A stretch of DNA of 64,000 bases from Bacillota bacterium (GTDB taxonomy: Bacteria > Bacillota > Clostridia > Oscillospirales > Acutalibacteraceae): positions 372,001 to 436,000 of the forward strand of contig JAEYPT010000001.1 of assembly GCA_023410445.1 (NCBI GenBank), written 5' to 3'. Within the stretch, counting starts at the first letter, position 1. Each line of letters opens with the position of its first letter. Positions 18,349 to 26,745 of this stretch are shown in pieces. A model generated the notes under the pieces. The model had not been told where the DNA came from. It was given only the letters and a program-made list of their open reading frames with translations, and did not search any database. The translations under genes were made by a program, and so were the position numbers.

Positions 18349-19651
18349 TCCGCCCAAACGCATCACCAGCACGATCATCAACGCGCTGAAGGGCGGCGTT
18401 GTTCCCCGTGTGGGACTTGAATATATCGCCGTCGGCCGGGACCGGGAGATCGGCGCGCTTCTGCGCGACATTGAAATTGTGGCGGACGGCGGAGCGGCCT
18501 TCCGCTTCATCGTCGGGAAATACGGCAGCGGGAAAAGCTTTCTGTTGCAGACGATCCGCAACTACGCGGTGGAACGGGATTTTGCCGTGGTTGACGCTGA
18601 CCTTTCCCCCGAACGCCGTTTTGTCGGCACCAAGGGACAGGGCCTTGCTACTTACCGCGAGCTGATGAAGAATCTGTCCACGAAGACCAAGCCAGACGGC
18701 GGCGCGCTTCCTTTGATTCTGGAAAAGTGGATTTCGGGCATCCGCAGTGCGGTAGCGATGGAAGACGATGGCCCGGCGGAAGGTCCCGCCTTTGATAAGC
18801 AGGTGGAAAAACGGGTCTACGCGACCGTTGAAAGCTTGGAGGGCATGGTGAACGGCTTCGATTTCGCCAAGGCTGTCCTTCTCTATTATAAGGCCTATAA
18901 CGAATCGGACGATGCGCTGAAATCCAGCGTGATCCGGTGGTTCCGGGGTGAGTACGCAACCCGGACCGAGGCAAAAAAAGAACTGGGCATCAATTTTATC
19001 GTAACCGACGACAGTTGGTACGATTTCATCAAGCTTTTCGCGGAGTTTCTGGTGCAAGCGGGGTACCGAGGCATGCTGATTCTCATTGACGAGCTGGTGA
19101 ATATCTTCAAGATCCCCCATACCGCCACAAGGCAAAGCAATTACGAAAAGATTCTGACCATGTACAACGACGTTCTTCAGGGTAAGGCAAAGCATATCGG
19201 GTTCTTGATCGGAGGAACGCCGCAGTGCATTGAGGATAAATACAAGGGCGTTTTCAGCTACGAGGCGCTGCGCTCCCGTCTTTCGGAGGGCCGTTTTGCC
19301 ACGGAAAACGCAAAAGACCTGCTTTCCCCGATCATCCGGCTCAATATGCTGACCAGCGACGAAATCTATGTGCTGATTGAAAAGCTGGCGATCATGCATG
19401 GGCAGCTGTTCGATTATTTCCCCCGCGTTGCCCACGACGACCTGCTGAGCTTTCTGAACGTGGAGTACAACCGGGTCGGGGCCGATACGCATATCACCCC
19501 GCGGGAAATCATTCGGGATTTTATTGAGCTGCTGGATATTCTGTACCAGAACCCGGCAAGCACGGCGGCGGAGGTCCTCAGCGGCAGTGGCGGGTTTGTG
19601 CCAGCAGAGGCAGCCGCGGAAGCGGACGCGTTTACGGAGTTTGAAGTGTGA
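18335..19651 (+). CDS. BrxD-like ATP-binding protein, Shango SngB-like
   Basis: 438-residue P-loop ATPase of the DUF2791/BREX-BrxD type. It has Walker A GKYGSGKS (about residues 61-68), the segment following it in this family (VVDADLSPERRF) and Walker B MLILIDELVNIF (about residue 250). The TTG start at 18335 overlaps the preceding gene by 14 bases; alternative starts would remove the conserved N-terminal helix IINALKGGVVP. Tight overlap on both sides indicates translational coupling. It probably works with the helicase on DNA; the mechanism is unknown. Confidence 0.87.
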   Translation: MNASNPPKRITSTIINALKGGVVPRVGLEYIAVGRDREIGALLRDIEIVADGGAAFRFIVGKYGSGKSFLLQTIRNYAVERDFAVVDADLSPERRFVGTKGQGLATYRELMKNLSTKTKPDGGALPLILEKWISGIRSAVAMEDDGPAEGPAFDKQVEKRVYATVESLEGMVNGFDFAKAVLLYYKAYNESDDALKSSVIRWFRGEYATRTEAKKELGINFIVTDDSWYDFIKLFAEFLVQAGYRGMLILIDELVNIFKIPHTATRQSNYEKILTMYNDVLQGKAKHIGFLIGGTPQCIEDKYKGVFSYEALRSRLSEGRFATENAKDLLSPIIRLNMLTSDEIYVLIEKLAIMHGQLFDYFPRVAHDDLLSFLNVEYNRVGADTHITPREIIRDFIELLDILYQNPASTAAEVLSGSGGFVPAEAAAEADAFTEFEV

Positions 19652-21843
19652 TGGATGTTTTTGACCGGCTTGCACCGTACATTCAGGATTTTATCTATGC
19701 GAGCAAATGGACCGAGCTGCGGGAGATTCAGGTTTCCGCCTGCCGCGTGATCTTTGATACGGACGACAATCTGCTCTTGTCGTCTGGCACCGCTTCGGGC
19801 AAAACCGAGGCTGCTTTTCTGCCGGTTCTGACCGAATTGGATCAGCATCCCTCAGCTTCCGTCGGTGTGCTTTACATCAGCCCATTGAAAGCCCTGATTA
19901 ATGATCAGTTCAAGCGGCTTGATTATCTGCTGCTGGAATCGGGCCTCCCGGTTTGCAAATGGCACGGCGACGCCTCCCAGACGGAAAAAAATCGCCTACT
20001 GAAGCATCCGCAGGGAATTTTGCAGATCACACCGGAATCGCTGGAATCCCTGCTGATCCGCAAAAAGGGCGCCTGCCGCAAACTGTTCGGCGACCTGCGG
20101 TTCGTTATCATCGACGAGGTGCATTATTTCATGCGTGATGCGCGCGGGGTTCAGGTCCTGTGTTTGCTGGAGCGCCTGCAAAGGATTTCCGGTGCCGTAC
20201 CCCGTCGGATCGGCCTTTCCGCAACGCTGGGCGATCTGGAGACGGCGAAAGCATGGCTGAATTCCGGCACACCCCGGCGCTGTTCAGCGCCGGTCTCGGA
20301 GGAAGGGCGGCAGAAAATCCGGCTTTTGGTGCAGCGCTTTGAAAAAACCGGGGAGAACGAAAGCACGCCGGGCAAAACCGCGCCGCTTGACGACGGAGAC
20401 CGGCAGCACTTCGAATATCTATACCGGATGACGCTCGGCAAAAAGACGATTGTGTTCGCAAACTCACGTGAGGAAACCGAATTCGTCATGGCGAATCTGC
20501 GACAGATTGCAATGAAAAATAAGACACCGGATGTTTACCGCGTCCATCACGGCAATATTTCCGGTGTGCTGCGCGAGCAGGCGGAGGACGAGATGAAGAC
20601 CTCCGAAGAGAAAATTGTCACCGGTGCGACGGTGACGCTGGAGCTCGGCATCGACATCGGTTCGCTCGATCAGGTCGTTCAAATCGGGACTCCCGCTACG
20701 GTCTCCAGCTTTGCACAGCGGCTCGGCCGCTGCGGGAGGCGCGGTCAGGTCCCGCAGGTGCTGTTTACCTTTGTGGACGATGTGCACGCCACGGCGTCGG
20801 ACCCCTTCGGTCCGATCAACTGGAGCTTTCTGCGCATGATTGCGATCATCGAGCTGTACACGAAACAAAAGTGGATTGAGCCGCTTTCCCCGGGCCGGTA
20901 CCCGTATTCGCTTCTGTACCATCAGACCATGAGCTGCCTGCTCTCGTCGGGTGAGGCGACACCGGAGCGGCTTCTGCAGGACGTTCTTTCCCTGACCCCG
21001 TTTCAAAATATTCCACGGGAGGATTACGGAATCCTGCTCCGTCATCTGGTTTCCACCGGACAGCTTCAGAAGGTGGAGGACGGCGGCCTGATTATCGGGC
21101 CCATGGGGGAAAAGGTCGTCAACGATTATCATTTTCTCGCGGTGTTTCAGGTGCCGGAATACTATTTGGTTAAGGACGAAAGCCGTGCGATCGGCACGGT
21201 GGATAAAATCTATCCCACCGGAACGCGTTTTGCCCTTGCCGGCAGAACGTGGGAAACCCTCGAGGTCAATCAGAAAGGGAAAGTCATCTTTGTCAAGCTG
21301 GTTCCGGGTGTCTCCACCGTCGATTGGGACATTGACTTCAATTCGGAGCTGCACACGGTTCTGGTGCGGAAAATACGGAGCATTCTGCTGAGTGACGACG
21401 ACTATCCCTATCTCACGGATTCCTGTCGGGAGCGTCTGGCGGAGATCCGCGACATTGCGCGGAATTCAAGCTTCCTGTCCGATCGGGTCGTGAAGCTTTC
21501 GGAAAACAAATTCGCTGTTTTCCCTTGGATTGGAACCCGGCAGCTTTTTACGCTTCATTTCTTGTTGCTCCAGAAGGGGATTAAAAGTAAAATTCCCTGG
21601 CGCACCAGCGTTTATCTGGAGGTTGCGTTTAACGGCAGCGTGCCGGACGCGAAGGAGGCTCTCGAAGAAATGATTGACGGAATCTCATCAGAGGAAGCGG
21701 ACCTATTTAGCCTGCCGCTGCCGCATAAGGTGCAGATTGAGAACAAATATAACGAGTTCATCCCGCCCGATTTGCTGAAAAAACAGTTTCTTTTCGATTT
21801 TCTGGATTTTGGAGGTTTAAAAGAGTCTTTGCATAATCCGTGA
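19651..21843 (+). CDS. DEAD/DEAH-box helicase, Lhr-like, Shango SngC-like
   Basis: 730-residue superfamily 2 helicase whose ATG overlaps the ATPase stop codon (TGATG). Visible motifs: Walker A SSGTASGKTEA (about residue 50), Ib-like region, DEVH box IIDEVHYFMRD, SAT motif GLSATLGD, and motif VI QRLGRCGRRGQ (about residue 360). The C-terminal about 300 residues resemble the extended C-terminal half of BrxHI/Lhr helicases. It is the last gene of the operon, followed by a clear terminator. Confidence 0.9.
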   Translation: MDVFDRLAPYIQDFIYASKWTELREIQVSACRVIFDTDDNLLLSSGTASGKTEAAFLPVLTELDQHPSASVGVLYISPLKALINDQFKRLDYLLLESGLPVCKWHGDASQTEKNRLLKHPQGILQITPESLESLLIRKKGACRKLFGDLRFVIIDEVHYFMRDARGVQVLCLLERLQRISGAVPRRIGLSATLGDLETAKAWLNSGTPRRCSAPVSEEGRQKIRLLVQRFEKTGENESTPGKTAPLDDGDRQHFEYLYRMTLGKKTIVFANSREETEFVMANLRQIAMKNKTPDVYRVHHGNISGVLREQAEDEMKTSEEKIVTGATVTLELGIDIGSLDQVVQIGTPATVSSFAQRLGRCGRRGQVPQVLFTFVDDVHATASDPFGPINWSFLRMIAIIELYTKQKWIEPLSPGRYPYSLLYHQTMSCLLSSGEATPERLLQDVLSLTPFQNIPREDYGILLRHLVSTGQLQKVEDGGLIIGPMGEKVVNDYHFLAVFQVPEYYLVKDESRAIGTVDKIYPTGTRFALAGRTWETLEVNQKGKVIFVKLVPGVSTVDWDIDFNSELHTVLVRKIRSILLSDDDYPYLTDSCRERLAEIRDIARNSSFLSDRVVKLSENKFAVFPWIGTRQLFTLHFLLLQKGIKSKIPWRTSVYLEVAFNGSVPDAKEALEEMIDGISSEEADLFSLPLPHKVQIENKYNEFIPPDLLKKQFLFDFLDFGGLKESLHNP

Positions 21844-21889
21844 AGGGATCAGTCATTTTCCCGGAAAACGAGAATTTTAAACGGATGTT

Positions 21890-21920
21890 AGGAGCTGCAT
21901 TTGCGGCTCCTTCTTTTTTT
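21890..21920 (+). terminator. Terminator of the Shango-like operon
   Basis: GGAGCTGC (21891-21898) pairs with GCGGCTCC (21903-21910) across a 4-base loop and is followed by TTCTTTTTTT. Confidence 0.88.
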
Positions 21921-22090
21921 CGAATAGCTACAAAAAAACTTTCTATTTTTTATATCTGGAAATGTTTAGAACGAAATTTGGTATATACTGAGAAACGATT
22001 AGATTTATTGGACGAAATTGCGCTATCGTCCAAAAAACGTCATCTGCATAACCATAATATCCGGATGCAGAATTTGAAGGAGGAAACATT

Positions 22091-23878
22091 TTGCTAAAAA
22101 ACATGAAAATCGGAAAAAAACTGCTGATGACCTTTCTTTTTGTAACCGTCCTTTCCAGTATCGCCGGTGTTTTTGGCTTTGCCTCTATGTCGACCGTCTG
22201 CTCACAGTATTCCAGGGCACTGTCAGATTACGGCTTTTCTCAGGGCGATATCGGGCGGTTTAGCGCAGAGTTTAACAACAACGGGGCACTGACCCGGGAT
22301 ATGATCATACAAACGGATAATGCAGGTATGCAGACAAGTAAAAAAAAGCTTGATGTGTCCAGTGAAAACCTGGAGACTCTTTATAAGAAAATGGGATCCG
22401 AAATGATTACGGCAAAGGAAAAAAATTACTATGAAACAATCGGGATCGCATTGAAGCTTTATGAAAACTATCGCGATCAGGCTGTCAATTTTTCCATTGG
22501 AAACCAAAAGTCTGACGCGTACAATATGCTTACGACACAGTGTGTGCCGTTTTCCCAAAGGGTACAGGGAGACATCGAAAATCTGTTTCAGGAAAAAACC
22601 AAGTCAGGAAACCAAATATCTCTCAATTTGACCGGAAGCCAGAGAACGGCTGAAATGGTGTTCGGACTTGTGGTTTTGCTTGCAGTCTTCTTTTCCATAT
22701 TCATCGCGGTTCGAATTTCCCGTGGAATCAGCAAACCGGTAAAGGAACTGACGTCCGTCGCGGAAAAAATGGCGGAGGGGGACTTGAGTACCGAGGTGAA
22801 TATTGAAACCACCGATGAAATCGGTCAGCTTGCCGCTGCACTTCAAAAAACCTGTACCTCTCTCCGTACTTATATCAAGGATATCGACATTAATCTTGCG
22901 AAAATGGCGCAGGGGGATTTGACCATACATACGGATCTGGAGTTCAAAGGGGATTTCATCAGTCTGCGGAATTCCATTGCTGGCATTGTCGGTTCTCTCA
23001 ATACAATGATTTTACAGATCCGTCAGGCTGCCGACCAGGTTTCCACCGGCTCCGGGCAGGTTTCCAACGCTTCTCAGGAGTTGGCGCAGGGCGCGGCGGA
23101 GCAGGCCAGTTCCGTGGAAGAGCTTTCCGCCACCATTATGGAAATCTCTTCGGAAGTGGATGAAAACGCGAAGCACGTCAACAAGGCCAGTGAAAACGTC
23201 GATACCGTGACCGCCGAAATTGCAGGCTGCAATCAGCAGATGCAGCATATGGTACAGGCTATGGGCGAGATCAGCGATTCTTCTAATCAGATTGGGAAGA
23301 TCATTAAGACAATTGAGGATATCGCGTTCCAGACCAATATTCTTGCTCTCAATGCCGCGGTCGAAGCGGCGCGCGCCGGGGAAGCGGGCAAGGGCTTTGC
23401 AGTTGTAGCCGACGAGGTTCGCAATCTTGCAAGCAAGAGCGCCGAGGCGGCAAAAGAAACAACGAAGCTGATTCAGAATTCGGTCAGCCAAGTGGAGAAA
23501 GGAACGAAAATTACCAACAATACGGCTGAGTCCCTGCTCCGTGTCGTCGACAGCGCAAAGGCGGTTTCGGAAACGGTAGAGGATATTTCTCAGGCGACCG
23601 CCAAACAGTCCAGCGCGATCAAGCAGGTCAACACGGGAGTCGAGCAGATTTCCAACGTCGTACAGACCAACTCCGCTACGGCGGAGGAGAGTGCCGCCGC
23701 GAGCGAGGAACTTTCCGGTCAGGCCAGGACGCTGAGCGAGCTTGTGCAGGCCTTTAAACTGAAAGAAGAGCACAAGACGGAACCGGAGGAGGGCCTTAGT
23801 TCGGTCGAAAAAACTGATCCGGAGTCGGAAGTTCCGGAAACCCCGGAGACCGCAGACGCGGTTCCCGCAAACGCATAA
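22091..23878 (+). CDS. Methyl-accepting chemotaxis protein
   Basis: 595-residue transmembrane chemoreceptor. It has TM1 at about residues 10-31, an extracellular four-helix-bundle sensor (about 35-190), TM2 at about 195-217, a HAMP domain (about 218-270) and a cytoplasmic signalling coiled coil with the conserved tip IAFQTNILALNAAVEAARAG. The tail is Glu/Pro-rich. The start is TTG 22091, 7 bases after AAGGAGG; the next ATG (22103) is too far from it. It is a single gene closed by a strong terminator. The ligand is unknown. Confidence 0.92.
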   Translation: MLKNMKIGKKLLMTFLFVTVLSSIAGVFGFASMSTVCSQYSRALSDYGFSQGDIGRFSAEFNNNGALTRDMIIQTDNAGMQTSKKKLDVSSENLETLYKKMGSEMITAKEKNYYETIGIALKLYENYRDQAVNFSIGNQKSDAYNMLTTQCVPFSQRVQGDIENLFQEKTKSGNQISLNLTGSQRTAEMVFGLVVLLAVFFSIFIAVRISRGISKPVKELTSVAEKMAEGDLSTEVNIETTDEIGQLAAALQKTCTSLRTYIKDIDINLAKMAQGDLTIHTDLEFKGDFISLRNSIAGIVGSLNTMILQIRQAADQVSTGSGQVSNASQELAQGAAEQASSVEELSATIMEISSEVDENAKHVNKASENVDTVTAEIAGCNQQMQHMVQAMGEISDSSNQIGKIIKTIEDIAFQTNILALNAAVEAARAGEAGKGFAVVADEVRNLASKSAEAAKETTKLIQNSVSQVEKGTKITNNTAESLLRVVDSAKAVSETVEDISQATAKQSSAIKQVNTGVEQISNVVQTNSATAEESAAASEELSGQARTLSELVQAFKLKEEHKTEPEEGLSSVEKTDPESEVPETPETADAVPANA

Positions 23879-23908
23879 AAGCCCGCGATTCTGTCGGACT
23901 GCTATAAA

Positions 23909-23946
23909 ATCAACCGTTCGAATCATCCGAACGGTTGATTTTTTTA
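23909..23946 (+). terminator. Terminator of the chemoreceptor gene
   Basis: A 12-bp stem, ATCAACCGTTCG with CGAACGGTTGAT, has a 7-base loop and is followed by a run of T to 23945. Confidence 0.92.
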
Positions 23947-23988
23947 TGCGGTTGACTGCCGTATGATAGAGGACAGGAGATGATTCGG

Positions 23989-24927
23989 ATGAATAATTTG
24001 CTCACGGTTAAAAATCTGACGAAAAGCTTTCAGGAAAAACAGGTGCTCCGGGGTATCAGCTTCGATGTCCGGCAGGGCGAGGTGCTCTGCATTCTGGGAC
24101 CGAACGGCGCGGGAAAAAGCACGACGATCAACATTCTTACAGCGGCGCTCGGCAGCGACGGCGGCGAGCTGTATTTTAAAGGCGAAAGGCTCGGGCGCCG
24201 TCTGCGTGGTTATAAGCAGGCGCTCGGCATTGTTCCGCAGGATATCGCCCTCTATGAGGAGCTGAGCGCTGAGCACAATCTGCGCTTTTTTGCTTCCCTT
24301 TACGGCCTACACGGCGCCGCGCTGTCCAAAGCGGTAGATGAGGCTCTTGTGTTCGCTGGTCTTGACGACCGGAGAAACGATAAGGTCAAGACGTTTTCCG
24401 GCGGAATGAAGCGCCGGCTCAACATCGCCTGCGCCATTGCCCACCATCCGGAACTGGTCATCATGGACGAGCCGACCGTAGGAATCGATCCGCAGAGCCG
24501 CAACCATATTCTGGAGTCGATCCGGAAGCTGCAGGACGGCGGTATGACGGTAATTTATACCACCCATTACATGGAGGAGGTCGAGGCGATCTCGTCGCGC
24601 ATCATCATTATGGACCACGGGGCTATCATCGCCGAGGGTACGAAAGAGACCCTGAAGGAAGAGGTTGAAAACGAAAAGCACTACACCATCCAGGTGGAGG
24701 AAAACGGAAAAATTGCAAAGGATGCTTTTTTTGCGGTGGAAGGCGTGAAATCGGTTAAAATCGAAGGCGATACCATTGAGATCGCATCGCTGAGGGAAGT
24801 GGAAAACCTTGACCGAATTATCGCTCTGCTGAGCGACCGCGGGGAACGAATCCGGAATATTGCCAGCGAGGCCGCGAGTCTGGAAACGGTATTCCTGAAG
24901 CTGACCGGCCGCAAGCTTCGCGACTGA
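23989..24927 (+). CDS. ABC exporter, ATP-binding protein
   Basis: 312 residues from ATG 23989 (AGGAG 9 bases upstream; ATG 23980 overlaps that site). Walker A GPNGAGKST, signature FSGGMKRRL, Walker B LVIMDEPTVGID and the H-loop TTHYM show a functional ATPase of the CcmA/drug and antibiotic exporter type. A C-terminal about 80-residue extension is typical of this class. It pairs with the two ABC-2 permeases that follow. Confidence 0.92.
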   Translation: MNNLLTVKNLTKSFQEKQVLRGISFDVRQGEVLCILGPNGAGKSTTINILTAALGSDGGELYFKGERLGRRLRGYKQALGIVPQDIALYEELSAEHNLRFFASLYGLHGAALSKAVDEALVFAGLDDRRNDKVKTFSGGMKRRLNIACAIAHHPELVIMDEPTVGIDPQSRNHILESIRKLQDGGMTVIYTTHYMEEVEAISSRIIIMDHGAIIAEGTKETLKEEVENEKHYTIQVEENGKIAKDAFFAVEGVKSVKIEGDTIEIASLREVENLDRIIALLSDRGERIRNIASEAASLETVFLKLTGRKLRD

Positions 24928-24944
24928 GAAAGGGGGATAAAACT

Positions 24945-25685
24945 ATGCGTCGCTTTTATTCCATCTTTCGGATGGACTTTGCCAATCTTTTCAAAAATCC
25001 CGTGCTGGTCGGTTACAACACCGTCTTTGCCGCACTGATGATCCTGGTTCTGGGGTTCCTGTGCGGAGGAAACTTTGCCGACGGCAAAACTGCCTACCAG
25101 TATTACACGGTAACCTTTATGGTCTACGGAATGCTCAACGGGGCGATGACCGCCTCCAACTGCTTTATGGAGCGTGACATCAAGCGACCGAACCTGCGGA
25201 TTATTTATTCGCCGGTGGGCGGTTTTCCCATCTATTTTTCCAAGATTCTGTCATCCTTTCTCTTTGATTATAGTCTGCATCTGCTGCTGCTTGCCGTCCT
25301 TTGCCCACTGCTACATGTCACGCTCGGCAGTCAGCCCATCTTTTTCATTCTGCTGATGGCGCCGGTCGAATTCGCCGCCGCGGCTCTGGGAATCTTTTTC
25401 TGCTGTGTGTTCCATTGCGAAGAAACGACCAGCATGCTGCTGAGCAATCTGATTAGCCTGCTGAGCGTTCTGGGCGGCTCCTTCTTTTCCCTGGACGGGA
25501 TGGGAAGCGCGCTCGCCTTCGCTTCACGCCTGTCGCCCGTCAAATGGCTGAACGACGCATTTTTCGCTATGGCCTGTGACAACAGCCTTGCATATTTTGG
25601 CCCGGTTTTTGCCGGAGCGGCCGCCGCCTCGGTCTTACTCGTGCTGGGCTGCCGTCTGTTTTTCAGAACGGAGGATTATCTGTGA
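24945..25685 (+). CDS. ABC-2 type permease, first subunit
   Basis: 246 residues with six hydrophobic segments, the ABC-2 exporter fold. It is preceded by GAAAGGGGG and overlaps the next permease gene by 4 bases (GTGA), so the three proteins form one heteromeric exporter. The substrate is unknown. Confidence 0.88.
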   Translation: MRRFYSIFRMDFANLFKNPVLVGYNTVFAALMILVLGFLCGGNFADGKTAYQYYTVTFMVYGMLNGAMTASNCFMERDIKRPNLRIIYSPVGGFPIYFSKILSSFLFDYSLHLLLLAVLCPLLHVTLGSQPIFFILLMAPVEFAAAALGIFFCCVFHCEETTSMLLSNLISLLSVLGGSFFSLDGMGSALAFASRLSPVKWLNDAFFAMACDNSLAYFGPVFAGAAAASVLLVLGCRLFFRTEDYL

Positions 25686-26662
25686 GAACTTTTTTATCGG
25701 TACTGAAGAATAACTATTACCGCACGGTGCCGCGAATCGGTCCGTTGATTTTGATCACGGTAATTACGCTGGCTTCCATGCTGTTTGCCGTGTATATGAC
25801 GGGGGTTCAGCAAGTCAAAGGGCATGTCGTAGTGGTATCCTCCGATTCGTCTGCAAACCTGCCGAAAAGCTCGTGTCTGCTGGACGTTACCGTATTGCCG
25901 GAAAAACCGCCGTATTCGGAGCTGGTTAAGCAGCGGTACGACGCTTATGTTACGCCTGCCGGAAACGGAACCTACCAGATTGAAACCCTGCGCAGCGAGG
26001 ACTACAAAAAGATGATCCTCCTGCTTTTGAGCAATCCGGATGTGCGTCTTCCTGCCGACCAGACGGATCGGGGCGTGGGCGTCAATATCATCGGGTTTAT
26101 GATGATGTTTGTGCTGATGCTTTCCTTCGCGAATCTGTTCGCGTTTGCGGACGACAAGGAGCAGGGACAGCTGAGCCGTATTGCCGCGTCGCCCGCTTCG
26201 TTTGGCTGCTATCTTACGGCACACTGTGTATATGGCCTATCATTTCTGCTGCCGGAATTCCTCCTGCTTGTCGTTTTAAAGCAGCTTGGCTGGAACATTG
26301 GCTTTACCATTTTGCAGTATGCGGGCCTGATGGCCGTGCTCGGTTTCCTTGGGATTTCCTTCGCACTGCTGCTGAACACCCTTATCCGCAAACCGGATAA
26401 TGCAAACATGCTGGGCAACTCCGTGACCGTGCTTACTTCTGTCCTGGCGGGCAGCTTTTATTCGTTCAGCAAAAACAATACCGTGCTGGACCGTGTGATC
26501 CGGCTCCTGCCGCAAAAAGCGGTTATGGATTTTGCTCAGGCTTTGCAAAACGGCCAAGCCTGGCAGAATGCCGGTTCGCTTCTCTACGCGGTTGTGTTTT
26601 CCATCGCCCTGTTCGGAATCTCCTACGCGGTGCTTCGGCGGATGTATGTCAAAAGGGCGTAG
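25682..26662 (+). CDS. ABC-2 type permease, second subunit
   Basis: 326 residues, GTG start overlapping the previous stop. One N-terminal membrane segment is followed by an extracellular region of about 100 residues and then five membrane segments, the layout of YhgE/LinG-like ABC-2 exporters. The following regulator gene starts 83 bases later. Confidence 0.88.
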   Translation: MRTFLSVLKNNYYRTVPRIGPLILITVITLASMLFAVYMTGVQQVKGHVVVVSSDSSANLPKSSCLLDVTVLPEKPPYSELVKQRYDAYVTPAGNGTYQIETLRSEDYKKMILLLLSNPDVRLPADQTDRGVGVNIIGFMMMFVLMLSFANLFAFADDKEQGQLSRIAASPASFGCYLTAHCVYGLSFLLPEFLLLVVLKQLGWNIGFTILQYAGLMAVLGFLGISFALLLNTLIRKPDNANMLGNSVTVLTSVLAGSFYSFSKNNTVLDRVIRLLPQKAVMDFAQALQNGQAWQNAGSLLYAVVFSIALFGISYAVLRRMYVKRA

Positions 26663-26745
26663 TACTGGGAGGTGTTCTCTCTTGCGAAAGAAGCCGGATG
26701 AGAATACAATGGTGGTAATTTGATTGTGCGGGAGAAAAGGAAATC

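Noticed and set aside
21840..22097. 85-codon frame between the helicase and the chemoreceptor
   Set aside because: It runs through a clear terminator hairpin and an AT-rich leader, with no protein-like composition.
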